Assembly: GCA_050084985.1 (NCBI GenBank)
Contig: JBITNC010000001.1
Location: 143,778,001 to 143,842,000 of the forward strand
DNA: 64,000 nt
Direction of reading: 5' to 3'
Source of the DNA: Nageia nagi
Lineage: Eukaryota; Pinophyta
Shown here: positions 12,908 to 25,677 of the stretch, in pieces
How the letters are laid out: each line of letters begins with the position of its first letter
How positions within the stretch are numbered: position 1 is the stretch's first letter
The notes under the pieces: generated by a model
What the model was told of the DNA's origin: nothing
The model's database searches: none
Seen by the model: the letters and a program-made list of their open reading frames with translations, nothing else
Made by a program: the position numbers and the translations under genes

Positions 12908-14466
12908 CACCATCATGACCACACCTAGTGTAATCTTCATCATCTTCATCCATTCTAGCAATTTGCCACCCCTCCTAGTCATGCCCTCTCGACCACCCTT
13001 TGGTTGACCCTCCTCGCCCTACAAAGAATAATCAACTAAATATTAGTAAATAAGTAAAACTAAAAATTTTGAGTCATTATTAAAATAATATAATAAATTA
13101 AAAACACTTAAATATTACTTACAGTCTTGGAAGCTATTTTCAAGATTAATGGTTGAAAACCATTTTTTAGGGAAAATTTTACTTCATCTCTTGTAGGATA
13201 CCTACCATATTTATCATATTACAAAAAAACATATTTATTTAAATAATATTTTATGCATATAATTTAATTATATAACTATTCATTCATAAAATATGAAATA
13301 AATAATTTAACATACTTACATATCTTATTTCAATCCCTACTTTTCCTGATTTGCTTGACTTATGGGTATATGCCATTGAAGATGTTTTGTATTCTGAATG
13401 CATAGCTTTTTTGAACCATGATGGTTTAGCAGTGGATTCTCTACATGCTTCCTCTTCCTCCATCTTCTTTATCAGGCTCTTCCACACCTTCTTGTCAACA
13501 TCTATAGGCCTACTTCCTTTTCATTGATTTTTAGGAATTTTTTTTCATTTTATTCCTTATTTCATCTCTCCTCAAATTCAAATCTCTTTCCCATATGTTA
13601 CAATGCCCATTTTGGGTTCCATACACTACCAAATTCTCTTTTCAAATATTTATGACCCTTTGTTTTGCTACAAAATACATATTTTTTTAGAGAATGAATT
13701 AAAAAATTAAGTAAAATATACTATCAATATTAATTTATAAAAAACTTAAGTATAAAATTAAACATATATATATATATATATATATATACCTATTTTACTT
13801 TGTTTTTTCCACTCAATATCTATGGTGGGATCAAATTGGTGGAAATTGCAATTTATGAGTGTCATAAAAAAATGCCCTGAAGAGAATTTAATAACATTAG
13901 TAAATTAATATGTTCTAAAATAAATATATATATTTTAAAATAAATTTTTACCATTTTGATATTTAATTACAACACCCTTCTCATCCACCTTAATCTCAAT
14001 ATCATTAGTGCCCTTGTATTATGAAAATATTATCTCCATATTGACTAATTGTACATTTGCAATTACCATATTACTTAGATTATCTTTACTAAATATGGCA
14101 TTTAGTTAATACAAGGTAACTTCAATTAATTTTTAAAATTTAAAAAAATAAGTTCATCAATGATGATCGATCTACGACACTAGTAGGCCCAAAATGCCTA
14201 GTAGATGAAGGCCCAATGCCTATTTATTTATCAATTTATCTATCAATCTCACTTCTTTACTTTCATTGTATGGCCATTTTATATAGTTTGGTCACCCCCT
14301 TAGTCTATTAAAAAGGTAAAAAAATAAATTCAAATTTCCTTTTGAAATGAATATTATTAAATAAAAATTGAATAAATCACATTCATAAATAAATACTTGC
14401 AAAACTCTTCTTTCTTACAGTTGACTTTGGAGGTTTTGTCTTCTTTCCCCTCCTATCCTCAGCCAT
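12908..14466 (-). pseudogene. Multi-exon relic, possibly a CACTA accessory or TNPA-like protein
   Basis: A possible ATG lies at 14466 (minus), giving MAEDRRGKKTKPPKSTVRKK, then a donor GTATTT. Exon-like pieces follow at about 14035-13945 (GTNDIEIKVDEKGVVIKY) and 13870-13800. Another piece is at 13680-13320, including VDKKVWKSLIKKMEEEEACR and KPSWFKKAMHSEYKTSS. The last exon begins after a TTTGTAG acceptor near 13021 and ends at a stop near 12908 after an acidic tail (ARMDEDDEDYTRCGHDGE). A W..LI/K- and E-rich segment before a basic region is vaguely like plant Ptta/En/Spm transposase-associated proteins (Transposase_24), but I cannot confirm that. Several frames are broken. Position and direction fit a gene of the CACTA-like element. 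Confidence 0.35.
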
Positions 14467-14694
14467 GATAATAACTAAATAAAATCAATAACAAGACATA
14501 TTATCATTATAAAAAATTTAAAACTATTCAATTTAATAAACCTAACATAGTATGCCAATATTAAATTTATAAAGGTTATCATTAAGACACATTATAATAT
14601 GAATACAATGGAAGAAATTTAGGATGTTAACTTTGTAAATGCAACATGCCTTTATTATTTTAAGTTATTTCAATTAGTTAAAATAATATTTATG

Positions 14695-17125
14695 AGTAAC
14701 CCAAACCCCTTATTGACCCTTTAATCCTAACCAAATATAACCCTTAATATCTTAATTCTTAACTCTCAACTCATGCCTATACCTTTAAAACTTAAACTTT
14801 AAATCTTAATTTAAATCTTAAGCCCTCAACTCAAACCTAAACCCCTAAACCTTAAATTGTAATCCTTAAGTCAAACCTAAACTCTTAAACCCTAACCCTT
14901 AAATCCTAACCATAATCCTTAATAAATCCTAACCATATTCTTTAAATCCTAATACTTCCCCTTAATTACTAACCATAACCCTTAAACCCTAATTTCTAAC
15001 TAAAATCTAAGCCCATAAAACCCTAACATTGAACTCAAACCAAAACACCTAACCCTTAAATCCTAACATAAACCCTTAAACCCAAACACCAACCCCTAAC
15101 ATACCATAATCCCTAATAATATTTAGTACAATAACCCTCAAATCTAGAAATTAGGGTTAAATATTAAACCCTCAACTCAAACCTAAGCCCCTATCACTTA
15201 AACTATAACCCCTAAGTCAAACCTAAACCCTTAAACCCTAACCCTTAAATCCTAACCATAATCCTTAATAAATACTAACCATATTCTTTAAATCCTAACA
15301 CTTACCCTTAATTCTTAATAATAACCCTTAAATCCTAATTTCTAACTAAAATCCAAGCCCATAAAGCCCTAACATTGAACTCAAACCTAAACTCCTAACC
15401 CTTAAATCCTAACATAAACCCTAAACCAAACCCCTAACCCTTAAAGTACCATAACCCCTAATAAAATTGGGTACCATAAACCTCAACTCTAGAAATTAAG
15501 GTTAAATATTAAACCATCAACTTAAACCTAAACCTTGAACCCTTAAACCATAACCCTAAGTCAAACCTAGATTCTTAAACCCTAACCCCAACCCATAACC
15601 CTTAAATCCTAACTATAATTCTTAATAAATCCTAAAAATATTCTTTAAATCCTAATACTTACCTTTAATTCCTAACCATAACCCTTAAACCCTAATTTCT
15701 AAATAAAATCCAAACCCATAAAACTCCAACATTGAACTCAAACCTAAACTCCTAATCTTTAAATCCTAATATAAACCCTTAAACCCTAACCCAAACCCAA
15801 ACTCCTAACCCTTAAATCCTAGCATAAACCCTTAAACCCTAACCTAAATCCAAACCCCTAACCCTTAATGTACTATAACCCCTAATAAAATTAGGTACCA
15901 TAACCCCCAAATCTAGAAATTAGGGTTATATCTTAAACCCTTAACTCAAACCTAAACCCGTAACCCTTAAATTGTAACCGCTATGTCAAACTTAAACTCT
16001 TAAACCTTAATCTTAGCCCTTAAATCCTAACTATAATCCTTAATAAATCCTAACCATATTCTTGATATCCTAACACTTACCCTTAATTCCTAACCATAAT
16101 GCTTAAACCCTAATATCTAACTAAAATTCAAACCCATAAAACCCTAACATTGAACTTAAAAATAAACTCTTATCCCTTAAATTCTAACATAAACCCTTAA
16201 ACCCTTACCCAAAACTAAACCCCTAATAATTAACATATCGTAACCCTTAACAAAATTAGGTACCACAACCCTTAAGTCTAGAAATTAAGGTTAAATCTTA
16301 AACCCTCAACTCAAGCCTAAACCCTTAACCCTTAAATTGTAACCCCTAAGTTAAACCTACACTCTTAAACCCTAATCCCAACTCCTAACCCTTAAATCCT
16401 AACTATAATCCTTAATAAATCCTAACCATATTCTTTAAATCCTAACACTTACCCTTAATTCCTAACCATAACCCTTAAACCCTAATTTTTATTTGAAATC
16501 CAAACCCATAAAACCCTAACATTGAACTCAAACCTAAATTCCTAACCCTTAAATCGTAACATAAACCCTTAAATCTTATCCCAAACCCAAATCCCTAACC
16601 CTTAATGTACCACAACCCCTAACCCTTAAAGTATCATAACCCCTAACAAAATTTGGTACCACAACCCTTAACTCTAGAAATTAGGGTTAAATCTTAAACC
16701 CTTAACTCAAACCTAAACCCTTAACCCTTAAATCATAACTCCTAAGTTAAACCTAAACTCTTAAACCCTAACCCTTAAATCCTAACTATAATCCTTAATA
16801 AATCATAACCATATTCTTTAAATCCTAACACTTACCCTTAATTCCTAACCATAACTCTTAAACCCTAATTTCTAACTAAAATCTAATCCCATAAAACCCT
16901 AACATTGAATTCAAATCCAAACTCCTAACCCTTAAATACTAACATAAACCCTTAAACCCTTACCCAAACCCAAACCCCTACCCCGTAAAGTATAGCAACC
17001 CCTAACCCTTAAAATACTACAACACCTAACCCCAACCTAAACTTTTATACCCTTACCTAAATATTTATACTGCAACCCCTAACCCTAACCTAAATATTTA
17101 TACAATATGATGTTTGTGTTAACCC
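14695..17125. repeat. Degenerate telomere-like satellite with a higher-order repeat
   Basis: About 2.4 kb built from AACCCTAA, CCCTTAAA and AATCCTAA words, a degraded form of the plant telomere motif. It has a second scale: the phrase TCTAGAAATTA.GGTTA recurs near 15143, 15488, 15912, 16277 and 16673. Each recurrence sits in the same order of surrounding phrases (ATATTCTTTAAATCC, CCCATAAAACCCTAACATTGAACTCAAA, AGTACCATAACCCC). The spacing is about 345-425 bases. The array has therefore been amplified in units of roughly 380 bp after the short motif had diverged. Confidence 0.8.
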
Positions 17126-18190
17126 TAAATTTATCTCTAAGTTTTTTACAAAAATTTATCATAATTTTTTTTAAAAAATTAACCTTAAATTTTGAATCGT
17201 AACCCAAACACCTAACACTTAAAACTTAACCCTAAATGTTTTACAAAAATGAATCATAATTTGTTACAAAATTTATCATTGAATTTTAAGTTAAAATTAA
17301 TCTTAGTTTTTTACAAAAGTTAATCCTAATTTTTTTATGAAAATTAACCCTAATTTTTTATAAAAATTAACCCCAAATTTTAAAATCAAAATTAACCCTA
17401 AAATTTTACAAAAATTAACATTAAATTTAAAGTCAAAATTAACCCTAAATTTTAATAAAATTTAACCATAACCCAAAAACCTAACACCTAAATTTAGCCC
17501 TAAATTTTTAAAAAAATTAATCATAATTTTTTACCCTAATTATACCTAAACTTTTTACAAAAATTAATCCTTAATTTCTACAAAAATTAACCATAAATTT
17601 TAAAATCAAAATTAACCACAAAATTTTTGAAAAATTAATCCTAATTTTTTACAAAAATTAACATTAAATTTTAGGTCAAAATTAACCTTAAATTTTAATA
17701 AATTTAAGGAATTTAATTGTAACCCAAATACCTAACACTTAAAAGTTAACCCTAAATTTTTGTAAAAAATTAATCCTTAATTTCTACAAAAATTAACAAT
17801 ATTATTTTACAAAAATTAACAATTAATTTTTATAAAAATTAATCCTAATTTTTTTATAAATCTTAATTATAATTTGTACACTAAATTTTTACAAAAGTTA
17901 ATCCTAATTTTTTACAAAAATTAACCCTAAATTTAAAGTTAAAATTAACCTTAGTTTTTTCCAAAAATTAACCCTAATTTTTTACGAAAGTTAACCCTAA
18001 ATTTAAAAAAAAAATAACCCTAACTTTTTACAAAAAATAACGTAATTATTTTCAAAAATTAACATTAAATTTTAAGTCAAAATTAACCCTACATTTTAAG
18101 TTTAAATTAACTTTAATTTTTTTACAAAACTCAACCCTGAACTTTTACAAAACTTTATCCTAATTTCCTACAAAAATTAATCCTACTTTT
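17126..18190. repeat. Related satellite of AATTAACCCTAAATTTTTACAAA-type units
   Basis: About 1 kb of imperfect units of about 25-30 bp alternating TTAACCCTAA with TTTTTTACAAAAA. It follows the previous array without a gap and keeps the CCCTAA core while adding A/T tracts. Confidence 0.75.
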
Positions 18191-19084
18191 TTACAAATTG
18201 GATATCATATGGTCTTTTTCATATAACATTAAAAAGGAACTACAAGATTTTTTGGTATGTTTTTGTATTTTTTGTATGAATTTAGCAAAATTAAAATCCT
18301 AATTTGCAAATTTTGGAATTGTTATCTCAAACCTAAAATTAATTTTGTAAAATTTAGATTTTTCCTAAAATTAATTTTGTAAGATTTATTTTTTCTCCTA
18401 ACCTTAGGTTTAATTTTGTAAACCTTAACTTTTTATCTAGATTTTAAGTTTTTCATGTTCCAAAGATTTAGTTTTTTTTTTTTGTTCAATTTTTTGAGAT
18501 TTTTTATGTATTTTTTCAATCTTCATATTAAAAAAATCAAATGCATGCAAAAATATTCTATTTCTATTTAAAAAATGTTAAATGTACACTTTAGAAAGTA
18601 AAAATTCAGATTTAGTATACTTACCTTTGAATCTGGCTATGGATCTGACAAATTTGACCTTGGATCTGATGGAAAATAATCAGATTTTTCCAAATCTGAC
18701 CCTTATGCCCCCCTCTTCTACAATAAAACACTCTCTACCCTATCCCTCTTGTGATATTCAACTAAAAAATTATTAGTGGGGCACATGGGATATGGTCCTT
18801 TTTTATAATTTCATGGTCGACTTGATGTATTGCTTGATGCATCAATGTGTCAATCAATGTGTCATGTCATCCTAATTAAAATTAAAAAATTAAAGACTAA
18901 AAAAATAATATTAAATAATTTTAAAAATATTTACTTTTAAATATTATATTAAATTCATAAATATTTACTTTTAAATATTAGATTGATTTGTAAAAAAAAT
19001 TAAATTATAAATACTATTAAATTAATAAAATGTAATTTAAATTTTATGATATCATTAATTCTTTATTAATATTAATGTACTTAT
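18191..19084. other. AT-rich spacer without a recognisable gene
   Basis: A T-rich transition out of the satellite, then AT-rich DNA. A short plus-strand frame (18582-18776) contains a local Leu/Asp repeat (NLAMDLTNLTLDLM) from a duplicated GATCTGA phrase and shows no family match. The block at 18800-18870 repeats GATGCATCAATGTGTCA words like those near the transposon ends. Confidence 0.45.
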
Positions 19085-19800
19085 GTTAATATGTACATTG
19101 ATAATGTGAACATTATGAGTCAAGTCAAGGTTTTTGGATTAGGATTTGATGTTATGGATTTCAAATATGTTACATCATGTCAATGTTAATGTTATGTGAC
19201 ACTTAATGTTACATCAATGTGAATGCTATACATCAATGTTATATTATTAATGTAAATGTTAATGGTAATGGTATGTTAATGCTATATCAATGATAATGTT
19301 ATGGTAATGTCAATGTTATATGTTAATTTTAATGTTAACATTATCAAGCTTGAAGCTCGTATTGATTAGATAAGGGTTAGATTGTTGACGATGGAGGCAG
19401 AGTTGTAATGATCACTTCTAATATATCATTATGTGACATGTTCGTAAGATACAGTAATGCTATATGTCAATATTTAAGAGATGTAATTTGATGTTAATAT
19501 TATGTTCATATTATTTTAATGTTATTTTATTATTAATGTTATATTGATGTCATGCTAATATGGATAATGTTATGTTAATAGAGTTAAAATGATATTAGTG
19601 TTAATGCGATGTTAATGCCATGCTAATATAGTTAATGCAATGTTAATGTTGTGTTATTATAGTTAATGTGATGTTAGTGTTCATTTAATGTCAATGGCAT
19701 GCTAATTTAGATAACTAGATGTTAATGTTATATTAATATAGTTAATATGATGTTAGTGCTAATATTATATTAATGTTAATGCAATGTTAATATAGTTATT
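19085..19800. repeat. Minisatellite of AATGTTAATGTTATG-like words
   Basis: A run of irregular units of about 12-24 bp built on TTAATGTTATG, TTAATGCTATG and ATATAGTTAATG. It is clearest at 19170-19340 and 19480-19800, with a unique stretch at about 19345-19440. Confidence 0.65.
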
Positions 19801-20556
19801 TTTTTTCTTAGATTCATATGCATGATGCCTTTAAAATGAACATCAATTAGTTAGAGGTGATGACCAACCATTGATACTAATTTTCTTAAATTTCCACTAC
19901 CATAATTATTGAGCCATAAAGTGGGTTACACTTGGATTTGATCACCAAGGTAGTCTTCCCTTAGGATAGGAGTTGTCACTTTCCATCAAATGATAATAAA
20001 TAAGGGAGATGAGAGTTGCATGGGTGACAACAATGGGTTTAGTTAGTCTATTGGCTACATCATTGAGTGTTGATACTCTTGACAAGCCATTAACTACTCT
20101 TTCGATGGCATTCCTAATGCCCCATTACAGAATGTAGACACATTTAGTCATCATATCAAGACTTAGCCCTAGGAAGCCTTTTTAACTACCATATTAAGCC
20201 TAGAGCTTGCATCAAATAGGTAAGGGTTAGATTGTTGATGGTGTACGAAGAGTTGTAATGGCCAATTCCAATATACCATTATGTGACTTGTTGGCAAGAT
20301 ATGCTAAACCTAGCTTATAGTTTTACCAACCTAACTTATTTTAACACTTGAATACTATATATTATAGGAAAATTAAAAAATTTAACTATAATCTTCACAT
20401 CATTCACATTAATAAGATTTAATCAATTTGTGAAGTTGTAAAAAAGATAACCATATCGCATTGCATGATAAAGCAATTAGGCATATAGATTATTTGATGT
20501 ATATTTGTAAAGTTGTAAAAAAATATTATATTTTCTTAAGTAGACATATAGTTGTT
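19801..20556. other. Non-coding spacer containing a diverged repeat
   Basis: No gene is recognisable. The phrases GATAAGGGTTAGATTGTTGA and AGAGTTGTAATG followed by ATTATGTGAC occur at 19370-19440 and again at 20220-20290. An 850-bp-spaced duplication or two copies of one repeat are therefore present. Confidence 0.4.
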
Positions 20557-20725
20557 CAAATCTTAAACCCTAAACCCTTCATCATAAACCCTAAACTCTT
20601 TATTATAAACCTTAAACCCTTCATCATAAACACTAAATGCTAAACCTTGAATGACAAATCATAAACCCTACATACTAAACCCTAAACCCTTCATCATAAA
20701 CCCTAAAACCTACATCATAAACCAA
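20557..20725. repeat. Small telomere-like patch
   Basis: About 170 bp of CCCTAAACCCTTCATCATAAA-type units, an outlier of the main array at 22790-25250. A short frame through it is a repeat artefact. Confidence 0.75.
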
Positions 20726-22789
20726 TGTTTTTCTTAGTAGATAATCAACTCTTACAAGAGAAAATTAAGATTTTAAGATTTTGAAATTTGCTAATATTTG
20801 GACTCTTAGAAGGAGGGCCATTCATCCTAAAATTACATGTGGGTATTAATTTTATGTATCCAATCACCAAAACTTTAATCTCATTTTTAAATTATAATTG
20901 TGATTCTCCTATATAATCAACCTTTACTTTCATAGATATTCACCTTTAAATTATAAAAAAAAAATTATAATTACCACCAATTTTACCTAAACCTCAATTA
21001 CATTTATAAAATATTAAAAAATTAAGTGCATAAATTTCTTAATTTTTAATAGTTTCAAGTTTGAAAAAGAATTGAATGGAAATAAGAGTGCCACCATATA
21101 TTTATAAACAGTTGGATCAAGTAATAAGAATTATCATCCGTTGATAAGACATAAACATTAGAGGGTGGAGATTTGATGGAAACTACTAAAGCCTAAAATT
21201 TCCTTTCATCTTATCCATCTTATTTATAGTAAGTGTTCCTCATTATTCATTATTTACTAAGTTAATAGCCAAATATGAAGGACTATATGAGGCTCAACTC
21301 ATCACCTTTCCTATCGTGGCCCAGCTTATCATGTTTCCTTTTGTGGCCCAAATCCTTGCATTTCTCATCGTGGCCCATCTCGTCACCATTCCACGTATGG
21401 ACATGCCCATTGGCCTTCCATCCACATTAGTCATGATCTAGCTTATTAGGCACCCTTTTGTATGGGTCACATCCTTACTCATTGACCTCCCATCCATGGT
21501 GGTCATGACCTAGCTTGTTAGCCTCCCTTATGCACTAAATGCTCCTAGTCTCTTCCCCATGCTGATCATTGCTTCATTCACATTGGTCATAGCTTTAGTT
21601 TAGCCAATCATCCTCACATGTACCATTTCAAAAAAACCATTTATGCATCTCCTATGGTCATTTTCTTCCATAAAACTACATATGTGTCATGCATATTATT
21701 AAACACTTCATGTTCCTTTTCTAGGCCCCCACCTACACATAAACATCTATTAGAGCATTTACAGTCATAATATTTTATTATAGAACATTCAAAGTAAAAC
21801 TAATTTCAATTACTCTTTTATGGATGTCCATACCTTCTCTAGTGCTCCCATGGCCCCATTCATAGGAAGAATGTTGGCATAGGGTGCATAATTTTGCTTT
21901 ATATCTAACAACTACATCCTTTAGATGTATAGAATCGATTCAGAATACCTAGTGTGCATCCTATTTTTCTTGCACTTCCACATTTTGCAAGCATCACTAT
22001 CAGAGCATTTACAACCACAAAATGTAACAAAAATTCACTTTCAACAAGTCTTTGATGTGAATACCTTAGTTTGATGAATGCTTTGAATACACTGGGAAAG
22101 GTGTATTGATCTAGTAAAACTATTGCTCTTGTTTATTACATTAGATTAAATTGTGTCAATGCATATTGAGGAAAAGCTTATATTTGGTAAACCTAAAATT
22201 ATCATAATATGCCAACACTATCAATTAGTAATACGATGCTAAATTTCTCCCTATTATTGCTCACATTTACCCTCATAACCTCACACTTCACATCTAGTAA
22301 GGCAACCATTTCTCTAGCAATGAGGCACCTCCTATTCATTTACATGTGGGGGCTTTTTCCACCTCTCTTTTGGAGTCCTTAGAGGTGGAGCTAAGCATTT
22401 TCATGGGCCCAAGATCTACTTTGATTCATTTGTTTTTCTTAAGATGCTCATTTATGTGGATCAATGTAAAGGTTTTTAGCATTATTACATGTTTGCAATT
22501 AGTGGAACCCTCTTACTTAAACATTCACCACTTTAAACTGGGGACTATTCTAAACCTTAAATTTTTATTTTGAGGGTTATATTTTAAAATTAATAATAAA
22601 TTCATTTCTTCTTGATTTTTCTATTCTTTTCAAGATTTCATATAAATTTGTCTTTTACTCTACATGTAAATTTTTAAACAATGATGATTTCACCATGGTT
22701 ACTATACAAATTTAGACCATTTTTGCCAAATTTTGAAACCAATTCACCTTCATTTATTCAATTTTTTCTTTATATGAACCCTTAGGAAT
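20726..22789. other. Spacer with local duplications, no recognisable gene
   Basis: The block at 21300-21620 carries repeated phrases (GTGGCCCA; CATCCA..GGTCATGA; CTAGCTT.TTAG) and higher GC than its surroundings. A segment at 21815-21850 (GGATGTCCATACCTTCT then CTCCCATGG) matches 39765-39790, so a dispersed repeat is shared with the insert in the copia element. Short frames such as 22346-22573 show no conserved motif. Confidence 0.4.
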
Positions 22790-25250
22790 AACCCAATCAT
22801 AAACCCTAAATTGTACATCCTAAACCCCAAACTCTTCATCATAAACCTTAAATCATGCATCCTAAACCCTTCATCATAAACCCTAAACCCTGCATCATAA
22901 AACCTAAACCCTTCATCCTAACCTTAAACCCTAAACCCTTTATCATAAACCACAAATCTTAAACCCTAAACCCTTCATCATAAACACTAAACCCTTAATC
23001 ATAAACCATAAATCCTAAACCCTAAACACTTCATCATAAACCCTAAACCTTGCATCATAAGCCCTAAACCCTACATCCTAACCCCTACATCCTAAACCTT
23101 AAACTTGAAATTCTTCATCATAAACCCTAAACCCTACATCTTAAACCCTACATCCTAAACTCTAAACCTTAAACCTTAAACCATGCATCCTAAACCCTAA
23201 ACCCTACATCATAAACCCTAAACCTTGCATCATAAACCCTAAATCCTACATCATAAACCCTAAACCATAAACCCTACACCCTACATCATAAACACTAAAT
23301 TTTGCATCATAAACCCTAAACCCTACTTCATAAACCTTAAACCCTAAACCCTTCATCATAAACCCTACATCCTAAACCCTAAAACCCTTCATCATAAACC
23401 CTTAACCTTGCATTATAAACCTTACATTGTAAACCCTACATCCTAAGCCTTAAACCCTTAATCATAAAACTTAAACCCTAAATCTTACATTATAAATCAT
23501 AAACCCTACATCCTAAACACTAATCCTTGCATCATAAATCAAACCCTACATCCTAAAAAACTACTTCTTAAACCCTAAACCTTACATCCTAAACCCTATA
23601 TCATAAACCCTAAACCCTATATCATAAACCCTAAACCCTTCATCATAAACCCTACATCCTAAACCTTAAAACCCTCATCATAAACCCTAAAATTGCATCA
23701 TAAAACCTAAAAACTACATCATAAACTCTAAACCTTAAATCCTACACCATAAACCCTACATCCTAAACCCTAAAACCTTCATCATAAACCTTAAAACATT
23801 CATCATAAACCCTAAACCTTTCATCATAAACCTTAAACTATACACCCTAAACCTTACATCATAAATCATAAGCCCTACATCCTAAACCATACACCCTACA
23901 TCCTAAACCTTACACCCTAAACCCTACATCCAAAATCCTAAACCCTACATCATAAACCCTAAACCCTACATCCTAAACCCTAAATTATTCATCATAAACT
24001 ATAAACCCTAAGCCTTGCATCATAAACCCTAAGCCCTACATCATGACCCTAAATCCTACATCCAAAATCCTACATTATAAACCCAAAAATCCTAAATGCT
24101 TCCTCATAAACCTTAAACCCTGCATCCTAAACCTTAAACCCTACATCCTAAACCCTAAAACCTTCATCTTAAACCCTAATCCTTACATCATAAACCCTAA
24201 ACTTTGCATCATAAACCCTAAACCATACATCATAAAACTAAAACCCTTCATCATAAACCTTAAATTATGCATCATAAACCCAAAACCCTACATCCTAAAC
24301 TTTCAAACCTAAACCCTACATCTTAAACCTTCAACCCTAAAACCTTAAAATTAAACCCTAAACCATAAACCCTACATTATAAAACCTAAACACTTCATCA
24401 TAAATCCTAAACCCTTCATCATAAACCCTAAACCCTTCATCATAAACCCTAAAACCTAAATCATGCATTATAAATCCTAAACCTTTCATCATAAACCCTA
24501 AACCTTACATACTAAAACCTAAACCCTAAACCCTACATCCTAAATCTTAAACCCTTCATCATAAACCCTACATCTTAAACCTTGAACCCTTCATCATAAA
24601 CCCTAATCCTTAAAGCTTCATTACAAACCTTAAACCCTAAACCCTACATCATAAACCCCAAACCTTAAATCCTACATCCTACATCCTAAACCCTAAACCC
24701 TTCATCATAAACCCTAAACCCTACATCCTAAACCTTGCATCATAAATCATAAGCCCTACATCCTAAACTCTAAATCCTAAACCTTGCATCATAAACCCTA
24801 AACCCTACATCATAAACCTTAAACCCTAAATCCTTCATCATAAACCCTAGATTATAAATCTTAAACCTTACATCATAAACCCTAAACCCTACACCATAAA
24901 CTCTAAAAACTAAACCCTATAGTCTAAATATTAAACCCTAAATCCTTCATCATAAACCTTAAACCTTACATCCTAAACCCTAAACACTTCATCATAAATT
25001 ATAAACCCTAAACCCTACATCATAAACCCTAAACCCTACATCCTAAACCTTAAACCCTAAATCCTTCATCATAAACCCTACATCCTAAAACCTAAACCCT
25101 TCATCATAAACCCAAAACCCTACATCATAAACCCTAAACCCTACATCATAAACCCTAAACCCTTCATCATAAACCTTAAACCCTACATCATAAACCCTAA
25201 ACCCTACATCTTAAAACTTAAATCCTAAACCCTTCATCATAAACCCTACA
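22790..25250. repeat. Telomere-like minisatellite, CCCTAAACCCT(A/T)CATC(A/C)TAAA
   Basis: About 2.4 kb of tandem units of roughly 20-28 bp. Each unit joins one or two plant telomere motifs (CCCTAAA) to a spacer of the form TACATCCTAAA, TTCATCATAAA or TGCATCATAAA. The C-rich strand is on the plus strand throughout. Open frames inside (for example 24043-24312) are repeat artefacts. Confidence 0.9.
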
Positions 25251-25515
25251 TCCATGATTTTTTATAACCTTGATTATTTACAACCCTAATTTCTTACAAC
25301 CCTAATTTTTACATCCTTAATTTTGTACAACCATAAATTTTTGTAATCTTAATTATCTACAACCTTAACTTTTTAAAACCCTAATTTTTAACAATAGTGA
25401 TTTTCTAAAACCCTAATTTTTTTACAACTCTAATTTTTTACAACCATAAATTTTTACAACCCTAATTTTTACAACCTTAATTTTACCCTAATATTTACAA
25501 TCTTGATTTTTTACA
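25251..25515. repeat. TTTTTTACAACCCTAA-type array
   Basis: Ten or more imperfect units of about 16-22 bp (ACAACCCTAATTTTT). It borders the telomere-like array and resembles the array at 17126-18190 in joining CCCTAA to T tracts and ACAA. Confidence 0.75.
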
Positions 25516-25677
25516 ACCTTAAACCCTAAACCATTCATCATAAACCTTTAGAGTTAAACTTTTAACTTCAATTCCATTATTTCTAATTATATTGCTTAAT
25601 GTTGAAGTAGGTTAATGAAATTATTATCGATATCATCATTAGCTTGGTGATTAATATGTCAAGGGCTAGAAGGGTTG

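Noticed and set aside
24043-24312. Open frame rich in NP/KP repeats in the telomere-like array
   Set aside because: It is the translation of the CCCTAAA-type minisatellite, has no family match, and equivalent frames arise wherever the unit length keeps a frame.
14695-25515. True chromosome end (telomere)
   Set aside because: The motifs are heavily degenerate, interrupted by unique DNA, and sequence continues for tens of kilobases on both sides, so these are interstitial arrays.
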